Numbered from the stretch's first letter, positions 16,655 through 26,077 are shown. The stretch: DNA of 64,000 nt from Akkermansiaceae bacterium (GCA_019634595.1 JAHCBC010000003.1:496001-560000); one strand, 5' to 3'. A program made the numbers and translations. Notes: generated by a model from the sequence alone, not told the origin.

Positions 16655-17971
16655 ATGACCGTCCGCACCCGCTTCGCTCCTTCTCCAACCGGCTATCTGC
16701 ACGTCGGAGGAGCACGCACCGCTTTGTTCAACTGGTTGTTCGCCCGCAAACACGGAGGGACCTTCGTCCTGCGGGTGGAGGACACCGACGAGGTGCGCAA
16801 CACGGATGAAGCGAAGCAGGCGATCTTCGACGGGATGGACTGGCTGGGGCTGGACTGGGATGAAGGCCCCGGCAAGGGCGGCCCGCACGGTCCGTATTTC
16901 CAGAGCGAGCGGAAAGCCATCTACGACACCTGGTTCCAGAAACTGGTGGAGGCGGGCCGCGTCTATGAGGACGGCGGTGCGTGGCGTTTCCGCTTCGAGC
17001 GGAAGCCGGTCACGATGACGGACCTGGTCTGCGGGGAAGTCACCATCGACTACCGCGACGAGTCGAACACCCCGGACATGGTGGTGAAGCGGTCGGACGG
17101 TTCCTACGTCTTCCACTTCGTCAATGTGGTGGATGACCTGGAAATGGAGATCACCCACGTGATCCGCGGCGAGGACCACCTGATGAACACGCCGAAGCAT
17201 CTCCAGCTCATCGAGGCGTTCGGCGGGAAAGCCCCCCAATACGCCCACATTCCGCTGATCCTGAACCAGGACGGCTCGAAGATGTCGAAACGCGACGCGG
17301 GTGCCGCCGTGGGCGACTACCCGCGCCAGGGATTCCTGCCGGATGCGGTGGTCAACTTCCTGGCCCTGGTCGGCTGGAATTCGAAAACCGACGAGGAGAT
17401 TTTCACCCCGCAGGAACTGGTCCAGCGTTTCTCGCTGGAAGGCGTGAACCGTGCTCCGGCCCGGTTCGACATCGAGAAATGCGCCTGGGTCAACCTCCAG
17501 CACATCGCGAAGATGGACACCGCCTCGTTCGCGGCGGCGGCGAGGCCGTTCGTGGAAAAAGCGGGCCTGCCGGTCCCGGAGAATTTCGAAGCCATCGCCG
17601 GTTCCGTGAAGGAAAAGGTGCGCCTGCTGCAGGAGGTGCCCGCCGCGGTCGATTTCCTGATCCAGGACGAGTTTTCCTATGACGAGGAGGCCGTCGCGAA
17701 GGTCCGGGCGAACGCCCAGCTACCCACCATCCTCATCATGCTGGGGGCCACCTTCAGCGTGCTGTCCGAATGGTCCGCCGATGCGGCGAAGCAGGCGCTG
17801 GGGGATGTCGCGAAAGAGGCCGGAGCGAAAGCGGGCCAGTTGATGTTTCCACTGCGTGTGGCACTTTCCGGGCGTCCCCACGGTCCCGACCTGGGGGACA
17901 TCCTCAATCTCCTGGGCCGCGAGCGCAGCGTCGCACGCCTGAACCGTTTCACCAACCTACTCACAAGCTGA
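16655..17971 (+). CDS. gltX: glutamate-tRNA ligase
   Basis: This class I aminoacyl-tRNA synthetase charges tRNA-Glu and, in bacteria lacking GlnRS, tRNA-Gln. It has 438 residues. The ATP-binding HIGH-type motif is SPTGYLHVGGART near residues 9-21 and the KMSKS-type loop is SKMSKRDA. The family signatures RVEDTDEVR and VIRGEDHLMNT are also present. At 438 residues it is somewhat short, with a compact anticodon-binding end. It begins 141 bp after the XRE gene and is followed 4 bp later by aroE, an apparent two-gene operon. Confidence 0.94.
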   Translation: MTVRTRFAPSPTGYLHVGGARTALFNWLFARKHGGTFVLRVEDTDEVRNTDEAKQAIFDGMDWLGLDWDEGPGKGGPHGPYFQSERKAIYDTWFQKLVEAGRVYEDGGAWRFRFERKPVTMTDLVCGEVTIDYRDESNTPDMVVKRSDGSYVFHFVNVVDDLEMEITHVIRGEDHLMNTPKHLQLIEAFGGKAPQYAHIPLILNQDGSKMSKRDAGAAVGDYPRQGFLPDAVVNFLALVGWNSKTDEEIFTPQELVQRFSLEGVNRAPARFDIEKCAWVNLQHIAKMDTASFAAAARPFVEKAGLPVPENFEAIAGSVKEKVRLLQEVPAAVDFLIQDEFSYDEEAVAKVRANAQLPTILIMLGATFSVLSEWSADAAKQALGDVAKEAGAKAGQLMFPLRVALSGRPHGPDLGDILNLLGRERSVARLNRFTNLLTS

Positions 17972-17975
17972 CGAA

Positions 17976-18875
17976 ATGCCCGATGTCTTCACCCTCAATG
18001 ATCTGATTTCCCGTGAACGCCTGGACGCAGGCGAAAGCAAACCGGCGAAACTCGCGGTCATCGGCCATCCCGTCGCCCATTCCGCCTCCCCCCGGCTCCA
18101 ACAACCGGCGCTCGACGCCGCGGGGATCGACGCGCGCTACATCCGCATCGAGATCGAACCCGGACACCTGCGGGACGCGTTCGACCGGATGCGCGCGCTC
18201 GGCTTCATCGGCTGCAACGTCACGGTGCCCCACAAGTTCGAGGCTCTGGAGGCCTGCAGCGAGGTCCACCCGGAGGCACGGTCCCTGGGGGCGGTGAACA
18301 CGGTTCGCTTCGATGCGGACCACACGCGGGGATTCAACACGGACGGGCCTGGCTTTGTCCGCGCCATCGACGACGAGTTCGGCCAGCCGCTTTCGACACT
18401 GAAAGTCCTCATCGCCGGTGCGGGCGGGGGTGCCGGGCAGGCGATCGCCACCCAGTGCGCCCTCCAGGGCATCGAAAAGCTGGTGATCGTGAACCGGACG
18501 GTGGACAAGCTGGAGCCGCTGCTCAACCGGCTGGTGGCGCTGGGACCGACCACGGAAATCATCGCCCTTTCGTTCGATGATCCGCTCCTCGCGATGGAGG
18601 CCCATAGCGTTGACCTGATCGTGAACACCTCTTCGCTCGGACTGAAGAAAGGCGATGCCTCCATCCTGCCCGCACCATGCCTGAAGGCCAGCCACCTGAT
18701 CTATGACACCATCTACCAACCGGCGGTGACTCCATTGATCTCCGCGGGGCAGTCAATGAACTGCCGGACGGCGAACGGGCTTTCCCTGCTGATCCACCAA
18801 GGGGTGCTGGCGTTCCAGCATTGGTTCCCACAGACCGACCCACTGTCGATCATGCGGCAGGCGATGGCGGATTGA
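17976..18875 (+). CDS. aroE: shikimate dehydrogenase
   Basis: This enzyme reduces 3-dehydroshikimate to shikimate with NADPH in aromatic amino-acid and folate biosynthesis. It has 299 residues. The substrate domain has VIGHPVAHSASPRLQ and NVTVPHKFEALEA, with the catalytic Lys near 87. GFNTDGPGFVRA supplies the catalytic Asp. The cofactor domain has LIAGAGGGAGQAIA and VNRT. The N-terminus carries about 25 extra residues before the family start. The end converges with the zinc-ribbon membrane protein gene across about 20 bp. Confidence 0.92.
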   Translation: MPDVFTLNDLISRERLDAGESKPAKLAVIGHPVAHSASPRLQQPALDAAGIDARYIRIEIEPGHLRDAFDRMRALGFIGCNVTVPHKFEALEACSEVHPEARSLGAVNTVRFDADHTRGFNTDGPGFVRAIDDEFGQPLSTLKVLIAGAGGGAGQAIATQCALQGIEKLVIVNRTVDKLEPLLNRLVALGPTTEIIALSFDDPLLAMEAHSVDLIVNTSSLGLKKGDASILPAPCLKASHLIYDTIYQPAVTPLISAGQSMNCRTANGLSLLIHQGVLAFQHWFPQTDPLSIMRQAMAD

Positions 18876-18894
18876 GGCGCGCCAAGCCATCGGC

Positions 18895-20016
18895 TCAGCG
18901 GGACAGACCGGAGTCGTCGATGGAGAGCCAGTGGCAGGCTTTCACCTCTTCGATGGTGAAGGTGCGGCCCAGGTTGCCATCGGCACGGCGGACTTTCACC
19001 CGCACCCGGATCATTCCTTCCGGATCCTGGTTCGGGAGGGTGGAACCATAGACGCGCCCGCCTTCCTTCCGGGTCTCAAACGCCTGCAGCAGCAGCCGCC
19101 CGGACTCCGAATGCTGATCCACCGAGAACTCGGTGGAGGCCTCGCCCGCCTCACCCGGATAGCCGAAGCGCGGGGCATGCAGGGCGATCCGGAGGTCCCC
19201 CACCTCACTCCGCTGGCCGGCGAGCCGCTCACGGGCGAAGAGCCTGAACTCGCCCTCCCCGTCTCCGGACCCGGACAGGAACAGCAGCCACGGGTGCTCG
19301 CTGAAACGGACGAACTCCTCCCAGTCCAGACGCCAGCCGTCATGTTCATCAAAGAACACCGCGTCGAAGGAGCGGCCATCCGCAACCGCCCAACGCGTTT
19401 CCACCAGTTTGCGGCCATCCTTCAGATGGATCACGCCGGAACCGGTGCCCCTGATGGAGGTCACGTCGAAGTTTCCGAACGGATTCGTCTGGTAGAATCT
19501 GGCCATCCTGCGCGCCGTATCCAGAGGAGTGCGGACGAATTGGTTCCTGACCTCCGGAGTACCCGCGGCGAGGAACCCGCTCAGGTTCTCCACGCATTTT
19601 CCATAAGCCCGGCTGAGGAATGCGTGATTCTCGTCCGCCAGCGTCCCTTTGGCTGCCTTCTCCACCATTTCAGAGCGCTCCTCCCGCGGGCTGTCCCGCC
19701 ACAGGAAATGCCCGCCCACCGCGAGCGCCACCATCAGAATCGTCCATACCAACACGAGCTTGAGGGCGAAATAGCGGCCCTTTTGGCGTGTCACCCCGCG
19801 CTTGTGGAACCTCGGCTTCTCCACCTCCGCCATCTTCAGGCGCAGCATGGGATCCCTGCCGGCGCCCGCTTTCCGCGGGCCGGCGGCGACGTCAGGATCA
19901 AGGCTGATCGACGGGTCCTCGCCGCAAAGCGTGCAGCGCCGGGCGCCATGAGCGGCCGCCCGGAACAGTGATGCGCAACGCCCGCAATGGAACCATGCCG
20001 TCAATTCGTCACTCAT
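18895..20016 (-). CDS. zinc-ribbon single-pass membrane protein, related to the next upstream gene
   Basis: This protein has 373 residues. The N-terminus has two Cys pairs (HCGRC at 10-14, CTLC at 28-31) that look like a cytoplasmic zinc ribbon. A charged linker and one transmembrane helix follow (about 83-104), then a large region predicted to lie outside the inner membrane. The outer region includes LDWEEFVRFSE near 230-240 and ends FTIEEVKACHWLSID. The neighbouring 483-residue protein has LDWEASSGFSE and WIITEMVHMEWL at equivalent relative places, so the two outer regions appear homologous. The gap between these genes is 9 bp. Function unknown. Confidence 0.62.
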   Translation of the reverse strand: MSDELTAWFHCGRCASLFRAAAHGARRCTLCGEDPSISLDPDVAAGPRKAGAGRDPMLRLKMAEVEKPRFHKRGVTRQKGRYFALKLVLVWTILMVALAVGGHFLWRDSPREERSEMVEKAAKGTLADENHAFLSRAYGKCVENLSGFLAAGTPEVRNQFVRTPLDTARRMARFYQTNPFGNFDVTSIRGTGSGVIHLKDGRKLVETRWAVADGRSFDAVFFDEHDGWRLDWEEFVRFSEHPWLLFLSGSGDGEGEFRLFARERLAGQRSEVGDLRIALHAPRFGYPGEAGEASTEFSVDQHSESGRLLLQAFETRKEGGRVYGSTLPNQDPEGMIRVRVKVRRADGNLGRTFTIEEVKACHWLSIDDSGLSR

Positions 20017-20025
20017 GGGCGGAAA

Positions 20026-21477
20026 TCAGGGAGTGAGCCATTCCATATGGACCATCTCCGTGATGATCCATTGGTTGGGCAGGGAGTCCGCGGGACCTTT
20101 CGCCAGCTTCAGGGTCATCGGATACTCCGAGCGAACCTCCCTGGGAATGACACCGGGGAGGAATGGCTCGGTCATCTTCTCCGCCACGGGATCCGTCCGT
20201 TTCGCATAGCCCCAGACGAAAGTCTCCCCGTCCGCGGAAATGATGCGGAAGCACTGGTAGTCCGCCTCCGGCAGGGAGAACGTGTAGAGATCTCCGGCGG
20301 AAACATAACCACGCACGATCCCACCTTCACCCTGCCGCTTGGAGAGATCCCCGAAGGTCGTCTCGGAAAAACCACTGGAAGCCTCCCAGTCCAGGAGCGC
20401 CTTATCCCCCTCCTGGACGATGTAGAAGCGGAAGGGGGTGATGTCCGGCAGCAGGCCGGTGAGGAATCCATATTCACGGTCCCCGGTCCGCAGGATCTCC
20501 CACTTGGACTCGTCCGGGACATGCCAGTTCCTGGGCACATCCATGGGGGTCCAGCGTTCGCGGACCATTTTCTCCACGCGCTCCCGGTCCCTCAACAAGG
20601 GGATCACTTCCTCCACGCCGGCCGCCTTCGCATAGGCTTCGACCAGCACCTTCGCCTTGGCCTCGATTCCCTCACCGAGTTCCGACCTGTCCTCCGCAGC
20701 CGGCTCCAGCATCGGTGTCTCCATCACCTCCAGATTGGAAAAGTCCGTCCGCACGCCGCGTTCGTTCTTCCATCCGAGGTTGGGGAGGATGAGAACCCCG
20801 CCGATGATCACCACCGCCAGAGCCAGACCGGAGATCACGATCCAGCGCATTTGCACCGACTTCTGCCTGCCCCACGTTTCGATCTCCGGATTCCGGCCAT
20901 GCCAGGTCTCCTCTGCTTGTTGATCCGCCGGGATCTCCAGCTTTTCAATGACTTGCTTGGGAACGATGCGCGGCAACGTCCCTCCCTCCGGAGAGGATGG
21001 CTTCGGCGTATGTTCCAGGATTTCCAGGCGCTGGACAGGGCCACGCACTTCCTGATCCTGCACCCGCCCGACCTCTTTAACGCCGATCTCGATGCCCTGG
21101 TCGTCCTGATCATCCGCTTTCGCGGCGTAACCGGCCGGCCTCTCATCCGCCGCCCGTCTTCTGGGAATGAAGGATGAATCCTGGTCTCCCCAGTCGTCCA
21201 CCGCCGTCAATTTCGGCACATGGTTGTTGGGATCCTCGAAAGCGGGGGATTCCTCCACGTGGTCTTCCGCCACGGGCTTCTTCTCTTCCGCATCCGCATC
21301 TGAAATGGGAGCCAGTTCCCGCACTTCGAACGCGGCTTCCCCGGCCTTGGCCTTGCCAGTGGATTTCTTCGCCGGGATGCGCTTGGCGGGTTGCTCCACC
21401 TTTTCATCCTCCCCCCAGCCGTCATCCGGAGTCACCTCCGGCACATGGTTGTTGGGATCCTCGAAATCAGAATTCAT
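20026..21477 (-). CDS. single-pass membrane protein with a duplicated EDPNNHVP motif
   Basis: This protein has 483 residues. The N-terminal cytoplasmic half is acidic and disordered-looking and contains a 17-residue repeat at about 6-22 and 81-97: EDPNNHVPEVTPDDGWG and a close variant. One transmembrane helix is at about 212-232, followed by an outer region with LDWEASSGFSE (from 362) and the end WIITEMVHMEWLTP, related in pattern to the next gene. The start ATG at 21477 gives the repeat at the N-terminus; a longer frame from 21516 is less likely. It lies 53 bp downstream of the Hsp70 gene on the same strand. Confidence 0.6.
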   Translation of the reverse strand: MNSDFEDPNNHVPEVTPDDGWGEDEKVEQPAKRIPAKKSTGKAKAGEAAFEVRELAPISDADAEEKKPVAEDHVEESPAFEDPNNHVPKLTAVDDWGDQDSSFIPRRRAADERPAGYAAKADDQDDQGIEIGVKEVGRVQDQEVRGPVQRLEILEHTPKPSSPEGGTLPRIVPKQVIEKLEIPADQQAEETWHGRNPEIETWGRQKSVQMRWIVISGLALAVVIIGGVLILPNLGWKNERGVRTDFSNLEVMETPMLEPAAEDRSELGEGIEAKAKVLVEAYAKAAGVEEVIPLLRDRERVEKMVRERWTPMDVPRNWHVPDESKWEILRTGDREYGFLTGLLPDITPFRFYIVQEGDKALLDWEASSGFSETTFGDLSKRQGEGGIVRGYVSAGDLYTFSLPEADYQCFRIISADGETFVWGYAKRTDPVAEKMTEPFLPGVIPREVRSEYPMTLKLAKGPADSLPNQWIITEMVHMEWLTP

Positions 21478-21530
21478 CGGCAGGGTTGCGGAAACTAGAA
21501 GCCGTTCAGGTTTCATGCAAGCAGAACGGT

Positions 21531-23309
21531 TCAGCCGATCCCGAGGCGCTTCTCCAATGCTTCCTCCATCGCCTTCTCCACCAATCTGGCGGCTAGGGCC
21601 TCCGTCGCCGCGTCCAAGCGTTTCACCGCGGCCTTGAGGGGATTGGCGGCGCCCTTCGCCATCGCCCCCTCGACATCCGCGACGGCGGCATCGATCTCAA
21701 GCTTTTCCTCATCCGTGGCGAGTCCCTGGCCGAGCACCATCCGTACCGCGGGCAGGAGTTCCTCCGCTTTCATCTTCGCCTCGGTGAAGATCCGCTCCGC
21801 CATGTCTTCGAAGGCATGTTCGACGGACTCACCGACCATCGTTCCCACCGCCTCATCATCCACATCCACCGCCGCGCTGCCAATGGTCACCACCGTGTCC
21901 CTGCCCGTGGAAACATCCCGCGCCAGCACCTCCAGGATTCCGTTCTCATCGATGCGGAACTGTACCCCGACCCGGGCCTGCCCTTTCGCGGCGGCGTCGA
22001 AGCTGACTTCGAAAACACCCAGCTCCCAGTTGTCGCGCGCCATCTCACGTTCACCCTGGAGCACCCTGACCTTCATCGATCGCTGGCCATCCGCGGCGTT
22101 CGTGAACATTTCCCCCGCCTTGCAGGGAATGGTCGTGTTCCGGGGGATGAGGACGTTCATCAGGCCGCCGAAGGTCTCGATGCCGAGGCTCAGCGGTGTG
22201 ACGTCCAGCAGCACCACACGCCGGAGGCTGCCGTCCAGCACACCGGCCTGCACCGTGGCCCCCAGGGCAATGGCTTCGTCCGGATGTTGGGAAACGTCCG
22301 GCTCCTTTCCGAAAAGCTCCGCCACCGCCTTTCTCACGGCGGGCATCCGGGTCGATCCACCCACCAGGACCACCGCATCCAGATCCTGCGGCGTCACACC
22401 GGCATCCGCCATGGCCTGGCGGCAGTGCCTCAGGGTTCTGCTGATCCATGGTGCGGCCAGCTTCTCCAGATCCCCACGGGTCATCGGGAGTTCCAGGCTG
22501 CGCCCGCCATCGAGGAAGGGCACGCGGAACACGGACTCCTCCTCTCCGGCCAACGCGATTTTGACACGCTCCGACTCGACCTTCAGGCGGACGATGGCTT
22601 CCGGAGAAAGCTGGTCCACGTCCAGCGACTCCCGCTCCGCCACCCATGCGAGGATGATGGCATCGAGATCATCCCCACCGAGCCGGGTGTCCCCGTGGGT
22701 GGCCAGCACTTGAAACACTCCGTCCTGCATTTCCAGGATGGAAAGATCGAACGTGCCGCCCCCGAGGTCATAGACGGCCACGCGGGATTTCTCCTGCAGT
22801 TTGTCCAGCCCGTAGGCAAGCGCCGCCGCGGTCGGCTCATTGAGGATGCGCACCACCTCCAGCCCCGCCAGCTCCCCGGCCCGCTTCGTCGCCGCCCGCT
22901 GGCCGTCGTTGAAATAGGCGGGCACGGTGATGACCGCTTTCGTGATGGAGGTTCCCATCCGCCATTCGGCGATGCGTTTCAGTTCCTTGAGAATCTCCGC
23001 GCTGACCTCTTCCGGACTCTTCTCCAGAATCCGTGGCGAACCATCCGCCGCACGGGTCACACCTGGCTCCGTGGAAACCTCCTCCCAGCGCCGGCCCATC
23101 AGCCGCTTCACGCTGGTCAGCACCCTTTCCGGGTCCACCGCCCTGCGGCGGAGCGCCTTTCTTCCCACCTCGACCGAACCATCCGGCCCCAGCCAGACCG
23201 CGCTCGGTGTGATCCTCCGCCCATCCTCATCCGCCAGCAGGATGGGGAAGCCGGAATCCACCACGCCCACCGCTGAATTCGTCGTGCCGAGGTCAATGCC
23301 CAGAATCAT
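21531..23309 (-). CDS. Hsp70-family chaperone (DnaK/HscA-like paralogue)
   Basis: This ATP-dependent chaperone has 592 residues. The nucleotide-binding domain has [52 protein letters not shown] and [17 protein letters not shown]. The substrate-binding domain has [16 protein letters not shown] and [10 protein letters not shown]. The helical lid is short, and there is no acidic disordered tail as in DnaK. No hscB, fdx, grpE or dnaJ is nearby, so it is not called hscA or dnaK. It leads a cluster with two membrane proteins, which suggests a dedicated membrane-linked role. Confidence 0.9.
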   Translation of the reverse strand: MILGIDLGTTNSAVGVVDSGFPILLADEDGRRITPSAVWLGPDGSVEVGRKALRRRAVDPERVLTSVKRLMGRRWEEVSTEPGVTRAADGSPRILEKSPEEVSAEILKELKRIAEWRMGTSITKAVITVPAYFNDGQRAATKRAGELAGLEVVRILNEPTAAALAYGLDKLQEKSRVAVYDLGGGTFDLSILEMQDGVFQVLATHGDTRLGGDDLDAIILAWVAERESLDVDQLSPEAIVRLKVESERVKIALAGEEESVFRVPFLDGGRSLELPMTRGDLEKLAAPWISRTLRHCRQAMADAGVTPQDLDAVVLVGGSTRMPAVRKAVAELFGKEPDVSQHPDEAIALGATVQAGVLDGSLRRVVLLDVTPLSLGIETFGGLMNVLIPRNTTIPCKAGEMFTNAADGQRSMKVRVLQGEREMARDNWELGVFEVSFDAAAKGQARVGVQFRIDENGILEVLARDVSTGRDTVVTIGSAAVDVDDEAVGTMVGESVEHAFEDMAERIFTEAKMKAEELLPAVRMVLGQGLATDEEKLEIDAAVADVEGAMAKGAANPLKAAVKRLDAATEALAARLVEKAMEEALEKRLGIG

Positions 23310-23369
23310 GCGCGGACCATCCCAGCCGGGGCCGTGGGCGTCAATGTCCGCCCGCCGTAAGTGCCCTGC

Positions 23370-24266
23370 TCACCTCTTTCCTTCCGCCAACCAGTCACTC
23401 GGGCTCTTGCCGGTTTCCTCACGGAAGGCTTTGGCGAAGTGGCTGAGGCTCTGGTAGCCGACTTCCAGCGCGGCTTCCGTGACATTCATCCGGCGGGAGT
23501 CCAGGGCCTCGCAGGCGCGCTCGACGCGCAGACGGCGGAGGTGCCTTTGCAAGGTCCGCCCGGTTTCCGCGCTCACGCGGCGGGAAAGATGATGGGGGGC
23601 CACACCCACTTCCTTCGCCAAGGGAACAAGGTCCAGAGGCTGGTCCAGCCGGGAACGCAGCAGATCCAAGGCGCGGCGCACGGGATCCCGCCCGCGGATG
23701 CCCCCGGACAAGCGCTCCTCCCCATGTCCCCTGAAGAACCTGACCGCCGCCCATTCCAGGACGCGGGCCTCCGCCAGCAGGCGGGTGGAGCCTTTTTCCT
23801 CCGCCGCTTTTTGCAGGGCATCACAGAGATCCTTTTCCCACACCCCCATGAGTCCGCAGAAGGCCACGGATCCCCCCTCTTCCAGCCACTTCCCCAGTTC
23901 CGGGTGCAGCCACTCGCCGCCGCGCTTCAGCCGCTCGGTCAACCAAGCCTTCGAAAGCACCACCACCTCCACCAGATGCGAACCCGGATAGCGCATGCAG
24001 GACCACTCACCAGGGCCACCGCCGCCGGTCATGGCGTACATTCCCGGTTTCAGCATGAAACGATCCTGGTCCCCCCACAGCAGTCCGCTGCCCTCACGGT
24101 TCAGCCACAGCCACACCGATCCCTCGGAGGCCACCTTCCACCTCCATCCACCGGAAATCGTCCGGCCTTTCACGCGACCACACCGCAGGCCACCGGCCTC
24201 ACCCCACCAGCTCTCTCCTACCCGCGGACTTTCAAAGCCGCTCATGTAATCGGATTCGCCTCGCAT
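23370..24266 (-). CDS. AraC-family transcriptional regulator, probably iron-responsive
   Basis: This protein has about 298 residues. The C-terminal 100 residues carry the double helix-turn-helix: LDLVPLAKEVGVAPHHLSRR and then VTEAALEVGYQSLSHFAKAFRE, followed by KSPSDW. The N-terminal part is a beta-rich sensor region (WRWKVASEGSVWLWLNREG). An ATG at 24302 would start inside a Fur-like palindrome, so 24266 is preferred; 24245 is a further option. The Fur-like box just upstream and the general layout suggest a PchR-type siderophore regulator, an inference only. No siderophore genes are adjacent. Confidence 0.75.
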   Translation of the reverse strand: MRGESDYMSGFESPRVGESWWGEAGGLRCGRVKGRTISGGWRWKVASEGSVWLWLNREGSGLLWGDQDRFMLKPGMYAMTGGGGPGEWSCMRYPGSHLVEVVVLSKAWLTERLKRGGEWLHPELGKWLEEGGSVAFCGLMGVWEKDLCDALQKAAEEKGSTRLLAEARVLEWAAVRFFRGHGEERLSGGIRGRDPVRRALDLLRSRLDQPLDLVPLAKEVGVAPHHLSRRVSAETGRTLQRHLRRLRVERACEALDSRRMNVTEAALEVGYQSLSHFAKAFREETGKSPSDWLAEGKR

Positions 24267-24278
24267 GCCTGGACTTTT

Positions 24279-24297
24279 ATTGCGAACGATTCTCAAT
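24279..24297. promoter_or_regulatory. candidate Fur box upstream of the AraC gene
   Basis: The 19-bp site is ATTGCGAAC-G-ATTCTCAAT, an imperfect palindrome with 15 of 18 non-central positions or better in symmetry. It resembles Fur boxes of the TGCGAATGATTCTCA type. It sits 13 bp upstream of the proposed AraC start and 76 bp upstream of recO. The call rests on pattern resemblance only. Confidence 0.45.
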
Positions 24298-24372
24298 AGC
24301 AACTAAAATCTCCCGAACCGTTCCAGGATTCCATCTTGGACACGATTTCCCTGATGGCTCATCCTCCCTCCG

Positions 24373-24900
24373 GTGCCTGCCATCATCACACGCCTGACCC
24401 GCCTGACGGACACCAGCCTGATCGTCCATTGGTTCACGGCGGACCATGGTCTGATCAAGACGGTGGCGAAGGGAGTCTACCGTCCCAAAAGCGCGTTCGC
24501 GGGGAAACTGGACCTGTTTTTCAGTGGGGAGATTGATTTCGTGATGGCACGGCGCGGGGAGCTCCACAGCCTGCGTGAGGTTTCCATCAGCCACTGGCGG
24601 GAGGGACTCCGCAGGAGCTACCTTTCCACGCTGCTCGCCGCCTATTGCTGCCAGCTCATGGAAGCGGCGGTCGAACCCGCCCACCCGGACCCACCTCTCC
24701 ATGATCTGCTGACGCGTGCGCTCGATCACATCGATGCGGTGGGAGCGAGCCGCCGGGCGCTGCTTCACTTTGAGGCGGAACTCGCCCGGTTGCTGGGAAT
24801 CGCGCATCACCAGCATTCGGCTGAATTTTCGCTCAAAGAGTCGCTGGGGACACTTCCCCCGGCACGGATGGAACTGTTGGACCGCCTGTCACCAGCATGA
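24373..24900 (+). CDS. recO: RecO, short form
   Basis: RecO helps load RecA at gaps coated with single-strand-binding protein. The 175-residue protein starts with GTG. The N-terminal OB-fold pattern matches RecO: ITRLTRLTDTSLIVHWFTADHGLIKTVAKG and then SAFAGKLDLFFSGEI. The helical domain follows (SYLSTLLAAYCCQLMEAA). Most RecO proteins have about 240 residues and a C-terminal zinc-binding Cys cluster; this one ends at LLDRLSPA, before that cluster. The short form may be normal for this lineage. It is divergent from the AraC gene. Confidence 0.8.
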   Translation: MPAIITRLTRLTDTSLIVHWFTADHGLIKTVAKGVYRPKSAFAGKLDLFFSGEIDFVMARRGELHSLREVSISHWREGLRRSYLSTLLAAYCCQLMEAAVEPAHPDPPLHDLLTRALDHIDAVGASRRALLHFEAELARLLGIAHHQHSAEFSLKESLGTLPPARMELLDRLSPA

Positions 24901-24991
24901 GAATACACCGTCCATACATTTTTCTGTCGATTGTTCCATCTTTCCGCTAGTCATTTCCAAAATCCGGTTGATAGATTCATAGATATTACCA

Positions 24992-25939
24992 ATGGACTCC
25001 CCGACCGCCACCCTCATCAGCATCCTCCGCGAACGGATCGAAACGCTCCGCGCCGCCGGCAATCTGGATGAAGCCCTGCACGCGGCTGGTGCTGCCATTG
25101 AGAAAACCCAGCAGTCGCTCGGGACCGACCTGGACAGCATCGACGCGTTCGCCTCCGCACTGGAACTGCGTGCGGAGATTCTCCGTGAACTGGGCCGCCA
25201 TGACGCCGCGCGGGATGATTACCGCCAGGCGATCGACCAGCTCGACAACCGCCCTGACCGCCACGACCAGATCGGCCGCCTCTACGCCGGTCTGGGTGCC
25301 GCTCTCGATGCACTCGAACAACCGGAGCGGGCTGCGGTCTATTGGGAAAACGCGATCCAGCATTTCGAGAAACACACCCCGCCGCTCCAACTGGATGTGG
25401 CGGGCTTGGAAAACAATCTCGGCTTCCTGAAGAAAGCCGCCGGCGACATCGACGCCGCGGAGTCCCATTTCCTGAAAGCACTGGAAATCCTCCACTCGCA
25501 GCTCGGCCAGAACCATGAGGAAACGGCCTCCGTGTCGAACAATCTGGGTGCGCTGTATCACACCGCCGGGTTCCACGAACAGGCACGTGAAATGCATATG
25601 ATGGCACTGGAAACCCGCCGCTCCCTGCTGGGCGAGGAGGATCCGGACACCGCACAGTCCCACAACAACCTGGCGCTGGCGCTGCTGGCGACCGGCGACC
25701 GCGCCTGGGCGCGCCGCCATTTCGAGAAAGCGCTGGCCGGTTACGAAGCGCTCGGGCCTGCCTACGCGGACGACCTGGAAGCGGTGGCGGACAACTATTG
25801 TTCGTTCCTGGCTTCGGAAGGTGATGTCGCCCTCGCTGAAATCATCGCCGGACGGGTGCGCGAGCTGCTCGGGATTCCGGCACCGGTTCCGGTCGAGGAG
25901 CCGGTCGAGCAGGAAGAAGTGAAGGACGTGGTGCTTTGA
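24992..25939 (+). CDS. tetratricopeptide-repeat protein
   Basis: This 315-residue cytoplasmic protein is composed mainly of TPR units of the kinesin-light-chain style. Clear units include LELRAEILRELGRHDAARDDY, YAGLGAALDALEQPERAAVY, NNLGFLKKAAGDIDAAESHF, NNLGALYHTAGFHEQAREMH and NNLALALLATGDRAWARRHF. The C-terminal tail is Glu/Val rich. There is no signal peptide or catalytic domain. It probably acts as a scaffold with unknown partners. A 91-bp AT-rich gap after recO may hold its promoter. It is followed by a clear intrinsic terminator. Confidence 0.82.
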   Translation: MDSPTATLISILRERIETLRAAGNLDEALHAAGAAIEKTQQSLGTDLDSIDAFASALELRAEILRELGRHDAARDDYRQAIDQLDNRPDRHDQIGRLYAGLGAALDALEQPERAAVYWENAIQHFEKHTPPLQLDVAGLENNLGFLKKAAGDIDAAESHFLKALEILHSQLGQNHEETASVSNNLGALYHTAGFHEQAREMHMMALETRRSLLGEEDPDTAQSHNNLALALLATGDRAWARRHFEKALAGYEALGPAYADDLEAVADNYCSFLASEGDVALAEIIAGRVRELLGIPAPVPVEEPVEQEEVKDVVL

Positions 25940-25945
25940 GAGGAA

Positions 25946-25979
25946 AACGGCCGTGGTTGATGATCACGGCCGGTTTTTT
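25946..25979 (+). terminator. rho-independent terminator of the TPR gene
   Basis: An 8-bp GC-rich stem (CGGCCGTG at 25948-25955 with CACGGCCG at 25965-25972) is flanked on the left by AA and on the right by GTTTTTT. It starts seven bases after the TPR stop. Confidence 0.85.
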
Positions 25980-26050
25980 GGAGGAGTCTGCCGGGAATGC
26001 CTTTGCTGTGGGTTCTCATTGCAGCCGGTGGACAGGAATGGAAGCGCAGC

Positions 26051-26077
26051 GGACATAGCGGCACCGCCGCAATGTCC
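26051..26077 (-). terminator. candidate hairpin downstream of ispF
   Basis: GGACAT-A-GCGGC pairs with GCCGC-A-ATGTCC around an ACC loop, an 11-bp stem with one A-A mismatch. It lies between the convergent TPR and ispF genes, 17 bp past the ispF stop. There is no T-run on the minus-strand side, so it may be a stabilising or transcript-end hairpin instead. Confidence 0.4.

Noticed and set aside
23370..24302. ATG at 24302 as the AraC start.
   Set aside because: It would place the Fur-like palindrome inside the coding region, and the extra residues do not resemble the family start.
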